Positions 1 to 29,837 of a stretch of 64,000 nucleotides of DNA are shown here, one piece after another. Source of the DNA: Ecdyonurus torrentis (lineage: Eukaryota; Arthropoda; Insecta; Ephemeroptera; Heptageniidae); assembly GCA_949318235.1 (NCBI GenBank), contig OX439132.1:11763624-11827623 (forward strand), read 5' to 3'. The notes below the pieces were generated by a model. The model did no database searches. It saw nothing but the letters and a program-made list of their open reading frames with translations, and was not told where the DNA came from. How positions within the stretch are numbered: position 1 is the stretch's first letter; each line of letters begins with the position of its first letter. Position numbers and translations under genes: made by a program.

Positions 1-970
1 ATTGTCATATAGCAACCCTGAAACATGTAAATCAACATAAGCGGATATAAAAATACATAACTAAAGGTACTATATTTTTTATAATGCAAGGGAAACACAC
101 TTCAACAACAACAAACATAAATCAAATACATATATATTTTGTATGTTATTATATTACTATTATTAGTATAAATTTTTAGTTTAAAAAAAATGCATTTTAC
201 ACTTTTGATTAATTTTGTTTGCACTTATTCCGGCCTGACAGATGATGATTTACATCCTCAGGAGGATAAAGAGCAACTAATTTTTCTACCAATTAAAACA
301 GCAAGAGGTAACATCAAGCTACATCCATTCTGAATATTGGCTTACTATGAAAATAATAATAATAAAAAAAACGTGCAGGTTGTATATTATTATGGGTTAA
401 TTTTTTTCATTAAATTTCAAGTGCATTTCAGTGTGTATTATGTGTGGCAAGCATCAAAAGTTTTTATACTGAGTGTCCTAAAAATAGTGTGTGGTGAAAA
501 CATAGACATGCTCAACACCACATGCTAAGTACTTGTACTTACAGAGGCCAGCTCAGGCCCGCCCTGATACAAAAGACAGAAAGAAAAAAATAAAATCATC
601 CACCATGTAATAAAATTCTCACTTTCGTAAGAAAAACTCGCTTATCTACTTTTACAAAGCCTTGTATTAATTTATTTTTTTCCATTAAAATTATTATTAC
701 TTATTATTTTTTTTTTAATTTAGCTTTTTTTTATCTTACTGACATTTTTAACAATAATTACAAATTAAACTGCACCAAATAAGGCACACTAAAAACAAAA
801 CATTAAAATTTTAACGACTAATTTGAACTGAAAAACTTATTTTTTTATACTTGAATAAAAGTAACCATTTTGATGATTATGATTATCCAAGCTAGGGATG
901 AACAGGCCTCAATTTCTGTGGAATGAATGTTTAAAAAAATGGATTCGTTGAACATAAATACTTAGCTTAC
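1..970. other. AMD1 intron 6 region / left edge, no confirmed coding exon
   Basis: This stretch lies downstream of the sixth recognised AMD1 coding exon (minus strand). I searched it by eye on the minus strand for the conserved block that should come next (the Thr-Ile-His-Ile-Thr-Pro-Glu region holding the catalytic His) and did not find it, so the remaining exons should lie left of the window. The only exon-like item is a 21-nt candidate at 543-563, listed separately. The rest is AT-rich with short A and T runs. Confidence 0.6.
543..563 (-). other. AMD1: Candidate 21-nt in-frame microexon of AMD1
   Basis: On the minus strand a long pyrimidine-rich tract ends in TTTTGTATCAG at 564, and 21 nt later a consensus GTAAGT donor follows (537-542). 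The 21 nt join the phase-0 end of the exon at 971-1063 without breaking the frame and would add Gly-Gly-Pro-Glu-Leu-Ala-Ser just after the conserved CGYSMNG motif. Both splice signals are strong, but I recognise no conserved AMD1 sequence in it and the following exon is outside the window, so it could be an alternative exon or chance. Confidence 0.4.
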
Positions 971-19454
<18,484 letters not shown>

Positions 19455-19816
19455 CCTCAACCTTCAGCAAGCAACCCAGAAATGAGAGTTGGCGCAAGAG
19501 GGGAAGAGAAATTTGACGGCAGAGAGGGGAGGTTTTTTCTCCCTCTTTCTCCTACTTTCTCAAGTCCTGCCGCGATAATTTTAAATATACCACCAAAATT
19601 ATAATAAAAATATAACTTTTTCATATATTTTTTTACATATTATACTCTACTAGCTGACCCATTACTTAATATATAAAAAATTATAATCCTCAATTAATTT
19701 AAACTCTAATATGATATGCGTATTATTGCATTGCCCTTTCTGTCTATTATTTTATATTTTTTAAATTTGAAATACACACATAAAATATTATGTATTTTAA
19801 TATGATTAATAATGCT

Positions 19817-19917
19817 GTTCGTAAACCCTGTTCTCTGCACCAAAAATGACAATCGCCTATATGGTTATTCAAATGGAATGCGCATTTTTTGGTGCAAGAA
19901 AACAGGGTTTACGAACA
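19817..19917. mobile_element. Palindromic element, about 100 bp
   Basis: Inverted arms: GTTCGTAAACCCTGTT and CTGCACCAAAAA on the left pair with TTTTTTGGTGCA and AACAGGGTTTACGAAC on the right. It directly abuts a family A element on its right side. Confidence 0.7.
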
Positions 19918-19922
19918 ACACT

Positions 19923-20098
19923 ATTAATAAAGGAACAACTGTTGTGAGGCCGACAATATAAGCGATTTTGGTACATCAGCTTCCGTTTCTACTTACTACG
20001 CATTCGCAGTACATACGTATCGAAAGGAATCGGGTGTTACCGATATCGCTTATATAGTCAGCGCCTCAAAACACTTGTTCCTTTATTATAGTCAATAA
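19923..20098. mobile_element. Family A palindromic MITE, copy 1
   Basis: The ends AATAAAGGAACAACTG and its near complement CACTTGTTCCTTTATT, together with the sub-terminal GAGGC and GCCTC, match the other copies at 29081, 45454, 46212, 48880, 49106 and 50570. The copy is diverged internally and has no coding capacity. Confidence 0.75.
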
Positions 20099-20517
20099 TA
20101 ATGAAAAAAAAATAATAATAATGATATATGGTTATATTAATAATAAAAAATACGAATTATACTTGAAAAAATGAAAACTGAACAGAAAGAGAGCAGATCT
20201 TGAAATGTGAATATAAAATACATAATGATCGCGACTGCAACAAAAAACCTGTCTGCCGGCCATATAACAACAAAAATTGTTATTATAATATGTCAGCTCT
20301 TAATTATTAGCTGTATGTTTTTTTTGTTACCATGGAAATGCATTTGTTTGATGTTGTGTAAAGCAAAGTTTATCATTTGTGGAGGTGATTGTAATTCACC
20401 ATTCTCATTTTTGTTAGGTTGCATATTATATAGTCCTTCATATTTTTTCTGCACAATTTTTTTTTATTATTATTATTATTTTTTTATGCAGCTATTTTCT
20501 CTAGCATTAAGTCCATA

Positions 20518-20694
20518 ATATCGAGGGTGCTCCACTATAACGTTCCAATAAATAGTCCCCTCTTCCTTGAAAAATAAAATTTCTTCTCCAAATTTTTAAT
20601 TTTCCTATTTTAGATCATAACTTGCAGCAAAATATATTTTACAAAGGTCAAATGGTGACTTTGGACATTATAATAGCGGAGCACCCTCAATATA
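20518..20694. mobile_element. Palindromic MITE upstream of DRC3
   Basis: Terminal inverted repeats: GAGGGTGCTCC on the left and GGAGCACCCTC on the right, extended by imperfect pairing through TATAA. Outer TAT/ATA borders suggest a TA-targeting element. It ends about 110 bp before the DRC3 start codon, so it may sit inside the DRC3 5' leader or promoter. Confidence 0.7.
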
Positions 20695-20803
20695 GTATTA
20701 TGTCCTTTAGGGACTTTTGTTAGGGCTATGCAATTATGCACACTGGATGTAAACATAATTAATGGGTGCAGCCAATTTTATTCACTCTTTCTTTTGTTAG
20801 ATC

Positions 20804-23720
20804 ATGGCTGTACATGTAGTAGGTGGACAGCTTGCTGGAGTGATTGACAAGTCTCTACTGGAAAGTAAAGCAGAAGAACAAGGTCTAAGATTGCACCAGC
20901 TACGTAACCTCAGCCTCCACTCTCAAAGTAAGTTTTAATTGTCAAAAACATCATATTATTACACTCAATACAATACAAATGTTTTATTACTTGTGAATTA
21001 CATTAAAATTGGTATTAAAAAATCAACTTGCATGTATTTTCAGATATCATCAAAATTGATCATTTATGGATATTTGAAAATCTAAATATTTTAAAATTAA
21101 ATGAAAACAAAATTGAAAAGATTGAGAACTTAGATAAACTAATAAACTTGACAGAATTGAACCTTTCATTTAATAAAATAAAAAAGATAGAAAATTTAGA
21201 AAAACTATCAAAATTGGAAAAACTATCTCTACATTGTAACCAAATCAGCAAGTTGGAAGCATTGGAATGCTTGCATGAATTGCATCTGCTGAGCGTTAGC
21301 AAGAACAAATTGGATTCTCTTGATAATGTAAGCACAACATATAGTATCCATATAGATCTATACACATTAACCCATGCACTATTTCACCAGGTGATATACC
21401 TCCGTAAACTGAAGAAACTACATGCATTGAGTTTAGAAGACAACCCACTATGTGAAAATGAAAACTACCTAAATTTTATTATTGCGTTCCTTCCTAAATT
21501 ACAATATTATGATTACAAACTAGTCAACAGACTAAAGGACTTTGATATCAACTATAAGTAAGCATATGCAATTCTCTATTTCTCTCTCTCTCTTATCTAG
21601 TGTTCTATAAAAAACACATTATGTTTTTTTCATTAATGCAATATCAACAGATCTGGTTTTGCAATTTATTTTCAAAATTGCTAATTCCTTGCCTAGGCAG
21701 CAGCTGGCAAGATTACAAGAAGAAGAGGAAGAAGTTGCTTTGCAAGAGCACCAGGATAAAGAAAAACAAGACAGATTGGAGGTTCTACGTGAGGCGTTTG
21801 TGGATATGCTTGATGTGACGGAGCTGTTGACAAATCTACAAGGAGCAGAATGGACAGCAGTGATGCAAGTGGGAGCCGAGACTATCACTACAATACAGAA
21901 AGAGTATCCTTTTTGGGCTTTGGAAAACAAATGTATAATACTCTTCTAATTTTATAAAATCACGTAAATTTTTCTTAACACCTTTTCCTTAATTAACATA
22001 AAACTCAGATACAAGGAACAAATGCAAAAGGTCTGCTGTGACTTACAAGAGCTAGGATTACTGCAGTTGGAGAAAAGAAAAGAAGAACTACGACAGTTTC
22101 GGCAATGTTTATATGAAGCTAGTGAGGCAAACAGACAAGAAAGTATGAAGTAAGTAAATTTCTTTAAGTCTCGCTATTTGTTACTCATTAATTAATATGG
22201 ATTTCAGCTGTGTAAATGACTTTTTAGCACCAAAAGAGCCAATGTATAGATCAATCAGGAAAATAATAACCGACATGGAAAAGAAGCGAGTAGCCAACGA
22301 TGATGTAACTACAGAGTTAGATATTTTGAAAGACATCGTTTTCAAATTTAATGAAAAGGTTGAAAACTTATGGCATTCATTGATGGTACTGGAAGTGGAA
22401 TTACAAGAACAAGTAGAGGTAAAAATTAACATTTAGTTATAAAATAATAATAATAATAATAAAAATACAACCATTTAGAATAAAAATTTGTGTTTTAGGA
22501 AGTAACCAAAGTATTTGAAGTTAGTATGAAAAATTTAGTCAGCAACTTTATTGAGGAAGCAAAGACATTGCTACTGCAAGCAAGAGACTTGGAAGAACAA
22601 TTTCATGCTAGAGTTGAAGGTCCGTGTCAGTTGAGAGCTACAAATCTAAGGTTACAAATGAATGATTGGACAGAAAAAAATGCTCCTATTGGAAAAACTG
22701 CAATACAGGTAAATTTCTACTGTCATATTATTATTATTATTAATCAACCTGATTCAAGGTAAGCAATGCACAGATGCGAGATGATACCTGGCTATCACAA
22801 TTCTATTATTTGGAGACAAATAGAATGGATGACCATTTTGGTTCGTCTATATTTGAGACTTAAGAATATCATGTACCATCTTTAGAATAAAATTAGTATG
22901 ATACAATAAATCAACAATACAGGTAAAAGTCAATGACATTAACCTGCAATAAGACAGGTGCTCAAAGAGATGTTATTGCATGTGTCAAATTCCGTCTTTA
23001 GCGGCAACACGAGAGAAGTGAGATATATATGTCATGTATGTTGTATTGCTACATTAAGTAGAATGCAGAATACATGCAGAACCAGCGTCGGATAAAAAAA
23101 TGCCAGTAAGGGATTGGGTTCTTTGAGGCCATTTTTGGGGGCGTAAATGGTGTAATGTAGGCAAAAACAAAACAAAGGCGTATCTGGCCTAAAGCCAATC
23201 AAAGATTGCTGGCCAGCCTTATGGCAAGCCCAAGCCTGTGCAGCACTGGCAGTGCTTTATCCAGGACACTCTCAAATAAGCACAGTAATTACTCTAAAAC
23301 TTTTTACACTCCACCACCATAAAACTACAAAAACTTTAAGTGTCCAGAAGCAAAAGTTATATAAGATTTATTGTTTGTAGCTTACCAGTGATCCAGCAAA
23401 TTTACATGAATGTCTCCGAGAATGCCACGAGGAACGACTTCTAGCCATCACACAAAGAGAAACACAACTGGAAGATACTTGTCAAGCATGGGTTACTAAG
23501 CTCATCAAAGATCTCAATATGTAAGAAATAGTTAGCAGACGCAGCAGAAGCCATGAACATTAACAAATTTGATTTTTTTTTTTTTTTTTTTTTTTTTTTC
23601 AGGGAAGCATTTAAAAGAAGCAGATCTCAGATATTGGAAATAAACAACTTTATGGACATGCAAAGAAAGGAGATTTCTGACTTGCAGCCAACTTCAATTG
23701 CATTTACTGGTCTGTTATAA
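20804..23720 (+). CDS. DRC3: Dynein regulatory complex subunit 3 (LRRC48), complete
   Basis: Leucine-rich repeat protein of the nexin-dynein regulatory complex, which links outer doublets and controls dynein in motile axonemes. Exons: 20804-20927, 21044-21327, 21391-21557, 21697-21903, 22009-22149, 22208-22418, 22499-22708, 23381-23520, 23603-23720, giving 533 aa with a continuous frame; human DRC3 is of similar size (523 aa). Residues ~40-190 hold SDS22-like repeats such as NLNILKLNENKIEKIENL and LTELNLSFNKIKKIENL, closed by an LRR cap with LEDNPLCENENYLNF. From ~195 onward the protein is charged coiled coil, as in the family. The start was chosen because the frame closes just upstream; an acceptor-like TTTGTTAG lies directly before it, so a 5' non-coding exon is likely. 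Intron 2 is only 63 nt and stays open in frame. Confidence 0.93.
22760..23370. other. DRC3 intron 7 with an old hAT-like element
   Basis: The longest DRC3 intron. Its part at about 23082-23242 ends in CTTATGGCAAGCCCAAGCCT, which resembles the terminal repeat of the hAT-like elements at 32926 and 36333; the left end is more eroded. The remainder shows nothing recognisable. Confidence 0.5.
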
Positions 23721-23737
23721 AAAATATTTTAATTTAT

Positions 23738-23743
23738 AATAAA
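23738..23743 (+). terminator. DRC3 polyadenylation signal AATAAA
   Basis: A canonical AATAAA 18 nt after the DRC3 stop codon. The 3' untranslated region would be very short. It precedes a palindromic element that starts at 23807. Confidence 0.6.
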
Positions 23744-23806
23744 AATTCAAAATTCTAAATGACCAAATTCATTAGAAAATATTTATTTTTGATAATTTAA
23801 TAGGCT

Positions 23807-24088
23807 ATATATCGAGGGCTATGCGGCTTTTTGGTACTTCTGCAAAATTCACACTCACACTATTGAAACATGTGTATTCTCCTTGCACCTTACCACTGAA
23901 ACATCTACATTATTCGCCGCACCTGCTATTGATATACCTAAGTATGCTAGGCCTATTATGATGTTTCAATAGTAGGTGTGATCAAAATTGAAGATGTTCT
24001 AATAGTGAGGAGCGCAGAGAATACATGTTTCAATAGTGTAGGCACAAATTTAGTAGAAGTACCGAAATGCTGCGTAGCTTTCAATATA
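23807..24088. mobile_element. Palindromic MITE, about 280 bp
   Basis: Left end TATATCGAGGGCTATGCGGC then GGTACTTCT; right end AGAAGTACC then GCTGCGTAGC and CAATATA. Internal parts (TATTGAAACATGTGTATTCT against AGAATACATGTTTCAATA) also pair. It sits between the convergent 3' ends of DRC3 and ECI1 copy A. Confidence 0.75.
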
Positions 24089-24699
24089 AAGGGGAGAGAA
24101 AAAAAAAATAGACAAATAGTATTATAGAAATAGTATATACTGTAGTTTGTTAATTTTACAATTATTATTATTTTTTTTTTTTTTTTTAATTTTCTAATTT
24201 TCTAATTTGAGTTTCTTTGATTTGTCAATTTAATTAGTTATAATCTTTTTACCTACTAGTTGTCTATTATTATGTTTGTAGATTTTAACACATATTTGCT
24301 AATTTAAGATTTTTTTTTCTTCTTTTTCCTTTCATTTAATAGAGATGTAGTAGAGGTGCTTCTTTTCTTAATTTTTTGGTTATTGAGGTTACGTATCTAA
24401 TAAATGTTACTAAAATTGAATGAAAATACCTGTAATTTTTAAGAACATGGAAATATATTTAAATCAATATCATGAGTAACATGAGTATAATGGCTATAAG
24501 TATAAAAAAATACTAAAATTTCCCATTGACATTGTTGATACAGAAAACAAAAAATCTACAAGAGTAATTAAAACATTAAATTACAATTACGGAAAAAGTT
24601 TTATAATTTTTAGTTTATAAATATTGATTTTGTACTGATTAAAAGATAATAGTTTATAACATTTATGTTGACTGGCCAATAACTTATATGTAAGTTATA

Positions 24700-24830
24700 A
24701 ATTGAGTCTAATAATTCCAAAAACCTCTTATTCCATTTTCAACAAAGGTGATATCGTACTTGGTAGTGATAAGAAACTCACCTTTATTAAAAATGGAAGA
24801 AGTGGGGTTTTGGAACTAGTAGACTCAATT
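24700..24830. mobile_element. Hairpin element, about 130 bp
   Basis: Arms AATTGAGTCTA and TAGACTCAATT, followed inward by CCAAAAACC/GGTTTTGG, TTCCATTTT/AAAATGGAA and AAAGGTGA/TCACCTTT. It lies about 190 bp downstream of the ECI1-A stop codon and carries a TTTATT (AATAAA on the minus strand) that could serve that gene. Confidence 0.65.
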
Positions 24831-25016
24831 ATTGCTCAAATAGCTAGCACTATGGTGCCTACATTATGATTTAGTTTTTGTAATACTTAAGCTGTTATTG
24901 CTCCTCATTCAGTAAGAAAAGATCAAGTACAAAATCAACCTTCTAACAAAATATTGCGGTCATGTTTTGACAGTATCAGGCAGAATTTACTTACATACAA
25001 ATATTTGTAGTAGTAC

Positions 25017-28000
25017 TTATTTTTTCTTGAGGGATTCCAGGTACATTTCAAGACCTTTTTGAACTGCAGGTTGATTAACAAAGGAAAGGAAAATGTTGAG
25101 GTCCAAATCACGATTTTGTTGAAGCCAATCTAAAGCATCATAACGGATACCCATCTTGGTCAGCTTACGAGCGACAGCTATAACAAAAACATCATGAAAT
25201 TATGCAAGTTTGACTAGGGAATCTACTTATGTAAAGTACCAAAACAGAAGTGGAGGAAGCAGATACTATAAGACAGGGGGAGTAACTCAAGTCAGGTTAC
25301 ATGTAAATTTGAAATCAGCACATCTTCTCCTTATCTAATCATCATGTGATTTCCATTTCTTTTTTTGGTAGTTTACTGATAGTAAAATGTAACCAATCAA
25401 AAGTGAGCTGTAAAATGATAGGGTATCCATATTTTCCTATACTTTAGCATTGCACGATTGTCTTTTAGCTATTCATGAGAATACCACTCACAAAATAAAT
25501 GAAACATTATACTAGTTTGCTTTGAATACACATTTATCCTCTTCAGTCCCAGCCCCTTTTAAACAATATTTCACTGTCATAAATTTTAACCACGTTTTTG
25601 TGCGGCTCTCAAAATGACAAAAATATGCCTCTTTTGTCAACTTTTTTCTTTTTCTTTTTCTTACTTTCACGGACCCTCTACCCACTCTACATTGCTCAAA
25701 ATAGCTCTAAAAAACGCGAAATTTTACTGGCTTTATTCTGGCACAATTGTCATATTTTTATCTCTTTTTTTTTTCTTTTTTTTCCGATGGTTTAAAGATT
25801 TTTTGTCACTTTTTTTTATGTAGAACTCATTGTATATTGGGACTGAAGAGGTTAAATGTCAGTAACTAATAAGGATGATAAAAAAATAAATTAAAAATAC
25901 TGACTATGACTTAACAAAATACAGTAATAATAATTATAATATGACAAGAAGCATTGAAGTATTTTAAAGCACACAAACTTACGTGGAATTTTGGCAAGAG
26001 AAACCAAGAACTTCTCAGCCTTGGCTACAGCATCAGTCTTGTCTGTGGCAGTCTCATCAATAAGACCAACTTTTAGAGCCTCATCCGTGGAGAACATCTG
26101 TCCTGTTGTCAAGGCAAGTTCTGCTTGTCTACGAGGAATTGTATTTAGCATAGAAGCCATAAACCTATAACATTTGCAAGATAAAAGTGGTACAAGTTAT
26201 ATGAGGAAGAAAATATATTTTAAAAAAGCAGTTCATATTGACCAAAAGACATTCAAATCTATTTTTTACCATTTTGGTGCAACGATTCCCAATTTAGTTT
26301 CATTGAGTCCAATTGCATACTTAGGACCCACCATGACACGATATTCACAGCTAAGAGCTAATAGACATCCGCCAGCTGGACTATGGCCCTAAAATAATAA
26401 TTTTTGTTACTACTTGAATCAAATTTATACCTTATATTTACACTTTACATTAATGGCTGCTACAGTGGGGAAAGATGAACCATACAATTGAAGCCAAACT
26501 TCTTGCAAGGTGGTCCAAAATGCCTTCACACGATCTGGTTTTGGTTTATACATCTCCAAGATATCTAAACCACCACTGAATATTGTGGGTAAGCTCTGCA
26601 AAATAACATAGGTAGTATTACTTCAAGTTCAGTATACAGAGTACATGTACCAATTAAATACACTATGTCTTAATAATAACACTGCAAATTTAGCACAAGT
26701 TTTTCAATCAAGTGGTATATCAAAGCAAAGTATTTAAGGTGTAGTTTTCTATTTGCAGTACTATGATGACACTATTCACATTCTAAATATAATAAAATTG
26801 AAGAAAAAAAAAAAAAAGACACAACTAGCAAGAGTCTTATTATAGTAAAGTTCGGCAAAAAATCTTGCTAGCACAGAGATAAAAAAGAAGAAGAACACAT
26901 ACTGGATAGCTTTCAGAACTAAACTCCAAGAGAAATAGAGTGGGTTTTGATGAGTCTGTAATCTGTAAGGAGGGACTAACAAAGGCAAAACACACTCCGT
27001 TTCTCTTGAAGTAGGGCCTATAGTGCTAAATAACTTTTTTTTTTTTTTTTTTTTTTTTTTTGCTAGCATATCTCTATGCTAACACAATTTTCACTGAATT
27101 ATTGGACTCTGTTTACTATGGTATCCCCTTGCTGTTTTTTTTCCTACCCTTTTCTTTCAAATTTATTATACCTAGCCGCGATGGTTTATTTTCTTACCAA
27201 CATATGGTAATTGTAATATAGTCACTGGCTCATTGGCATACCACTATTATTGGCAGTTACATATTCAACATATCTTCTACGCATTACAGGACTTTGAAAT
27301 TTGATGCAAATAAACAGCTGATGTTCAAGTCAAAACTGCTGATAATAGAAGCAAAAGCAATCAAGTTGATAATTTGTACAAATACTAAAAATTGAGCAAG
27401 ACTAAAAATTTTTCGTTGGTATTTTTATTTCATATTCTAAAAGAGGACATTGTCCTTAAGCGATAGATGTGCAAATTTCTAATTTTTGATTCCATTAAGT
27501 ATTTTTAATTAATTTTTGAAGATTTTGAAATGATGTCACAGGTTGCAGCATTTGTTGCAGCCTCCGTGGTGTCATTTTTCAAATTTCAAAAATTATTTAA
27601 CAAATACTCAGTGAACTCAAAAATTAGAAATTCACATATCTATTGATTCAGAAAAATGTCCTCTTTTAGAATATGCGTTTTTTTTTTTTTTTTTTTTTTT
27701 TTCCCCTTTTACTCATTATTATACTATCATACAACAATATAACACAATTAAGATAAATATTTACCGAAGTAAGGATCATGCCCCGACATTTTCTATCATC
27801 TTCTAGTTGTTGGAAGGTATTGGACAGTTGCTGCAGGAGTTCCAAATTGAGTCCGTTGACAGGGGCTCGTTGCATTGTTACAGTGGCAATACCTGTAATA
27901 TATACAAGTTGCTAGTACCTGACAGTGTGTATACCTGTAGGCAGGAGCATGTGTAAGGGGGGGGGGGGGGGGGGGGGAAGAGATGAAAAAGCATGGGTAG

Positions 28001-28467
28001 AAAAAGGGGTGTTTCACCCCATTACCCACCCTCACTATAAGCTGGACCCCACCCATCGCAATCCTGGCTATGTCACTGCCTCTATATAGGCAAAGTAAGT
28101 TTTTATAGGCACCTATTTCTATTTTATACTGCACACAGAGGGTAGTAAAAGTAAAGATAATACAATAAATTATTTTTGAAGGTCTGGAAATAAAGTATCA
28201 AAGATTTTTTTGTGTGCGCCATGCCATCAATTAAATTATAGCCATCTACAGTGAAGAACATATCAAGTACATATATTTGTCAGTATGTATATAATATTGA
28301 AAAAAATTAGAACACGGTGTAAATTACACTTAACCACACTGAAATGCATACTCACCAGTCTTGTCATTGATGGAAAGGTCCACCAGCTTTGCATCAGAAG
28401 ACATACGAGCCACTGCTACGGGCCGTAAAGCTTGCAGACATGGTCTCAGGTGACGAGAAAGATGCAT
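25017..28467 (-). CDS. ECI1: Mitochondrial enoyl-CoA delta isomerase 1, copy A
   Basis: Crotonase-fold enzyme that shifts cis/trans-3 double bonds to trans-2 in the beta-oxidation of unsaturated fatty acids, in the mitochondrial matrix. Exons in transcription order: 28467-28356, 27892-27765, 26595-26449, 26388-26270, 26164-25983, 25177-25017; 282 aa, frame continuous, near the human 302. The N-terminus (MHLSRHLRPCLQALRPVAVA) is Arg-rich without acidic residues, as expected for mitochondrial import. Oxyanion-hole segments are FSGGLDILEMY and HSPAGGCLLAL. The catalytic Glu is at about 159 in GLNETKLGIVAP. It ends in KKK with no peroxisomal SKL signal, which favours ECI1 over ECI2. An acceptor at 28478 ahead of the ATG implies a non-coding first exon. 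Copy B lies next to it on the same strand. Confidence 0.93.
26784..27186. mobile_element. Family B inverted-repeat element, copy 1
   Basis: Within intron 2 of ECI1-A. Left part: TATAATAAAATTGAAG, then CTAGCAAGAGTCTTA and ATCTTGCTAGCACAGAGAT. Right part: TGCTAGCATATCTCTATGC, then TACTATGGTATCCCCTTGCT and the end AAATTTATTATACCTAGCCG. A long-form copy like the one at 37794. It is interrupted by a T run (27037-27060). Confidence 0.7.
27957..28085. mobile_element. G tract and possible DNA-transposon remnant
   Basis: A run of about 20 G on the plus strand is followed by GC-richer DNA that ends in CCTGGCTATGTCACTGCCT, which resembles a transposon terminal repeat. The left partner is only weakly visible around 27920-27945. 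It lies in intron 1 of ECI1-A. Classification is uncertain. Confidence 0.35.
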
Positions 28468-29837
28468 GGTGCTTTGTCTGCAACAATTAATGGAGAACGA
28501 AAATGTTATGTTATACTAATACCACAATCAAATAATATACATATACAATAAGTCAGGCATGGCAGTGCCTTTTGATTTTATGGTTAATTTTATTTGTGGG
28601 TCAATGTACAAATCCATTCAATGGATCATGGGATCATGGCGGTATCAATGTGTATGTATAAATCATTTTGAAACACTGTAAGTACGTATGTATAAAATAC
28701 ATAACTCGACTTACAAAGGATTAAACAAAAAATAGTGACATTATAAACTCACCAGAAAAGGATCTGTAGTCTGAACTGAAAAATTATATAATTCTCCCTT
28801 TCCTACTGACCTTTAATTTTGGCGTGGCACCCAAAACAGAAAATTCCAAATATATATATATATTTTTTTGAAACAGCTGATAAAATTTGTACTTGTTTAA
28901 TGTTGTTTAACTTGCTTCAAGGCAGCCAACATTAGAAAATTTTCACTATAATGCTGACACACTTTTTTTCCTAAATGAAATAAAAATTTAATTAATTTAT
29001 AATTTTATTTCATCATCTCTTTTACAAGTTTCTAGAGCATTTTGAGCTTTGAAATTTTTATTGCAGCTATAAAATGAATAATTTATTACAACTGATTTGA
29101 GGCAGACTATATAAGCGATTTCGCTCCACATCCGCTTTTGTTCCGATGTAGTGCGCATTGTGTAATACGTAGAAACAGAAGCAGATATGTGACCAAAATC
29201 ACTTAAAGTCTGCCTCAAAAAAGGCTTTCCTTTATTATTCAATAATAAAGTTAATGGAAAAAATTTACTGTGCCGACTGTGCGTATGATCTATGATCAAA
29301 TGGTATAAATTGTCTATGATCGACTATGATTGAATATGATTGATATATAAAAATTAAGTAGGAGTGGCAGATGCATTGTTTTTGTATACTGATTGTAGGA
29401 GAAAGAAATGAAATAAAATTTTTGAAATTTTGAGCTTTGTAGCCGACAGGTACCTTTGAGTATAAGAGAGAATATAATTTCTAGCCCAGACCGAAACTGA
29501 ACGCATCATTTATAGCACGATAAAAATTCTCTCCCCACCCACTTTCCCTAATATTTCCAATCTATCTATATATATAGGCTATCCTATTAAAAAATAGATT
29601 TATGAATTATTAATTATAATCATAATATAGCATGTAGAAAAAAAACTAAATATTTAAAAACTTGTTAAAGATGAGTATGTTTTAAATGTATATATTTTAA
29701 AATTACCATAAATTTATACAAAAATAGAAAGATAATTGTATTGTACTTCATACAATTTTTCAATATATTGCAACCTGAGTTAACATTAACATTATAATTC
29801 AGTTTAGGTTTTGAAAAATACTGACACTTTAGGTAAG
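28468..29837. other. Intergenic region between the two ECI1 copies
   Basis: Should contain the promoter and non-coding first exon of copy A and the 3' end of copy B. Apart from the family A element I see only AT-rich DNA. No further coding exon or duplicated promoter segment was recognised. Confidence 0.5.
29081..29246. mobile_element. Family A palindromic MITE, copy 2
   Basis: The arms contain TTGAGGCAGACTATATAAGC and, on the other side, CTTAAAGTCTGCCTCAA. The inner GAAACAGAAGCAGATATGTG matches other family A copies. It lies between the two ECI1 genes. Confidence 0.75.

Larger units (their letters stand above)
19455..20803. promoter_or_regulatory. Divergent intergenic region between AMD1 and DRC3
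   Basis: The AMD1 start (minus) and the DRC3 start (plus) face away from each other across 1.35 kb, so this region should hold both promoters. A GC-richer, purine-biased stretch directly upstream of AMD1 (about 19480-19570) is the likely AMD1 promoter or leader. The middle is filled by three palindromic elements (19817-19917, 19923-20098, 20518-20694). No TATA box can be assigned with confidence in such AT-rich DNA. Confidence 0.5.

Noticed and set aside
20207..20518. 103-codon plus-strand hydrophobic frame upstream of DRC3
   Set aside because: AT-rich Phe/Tyr/Ile-rich translation with no homology and no splice link to DRC3; it looks like chance.
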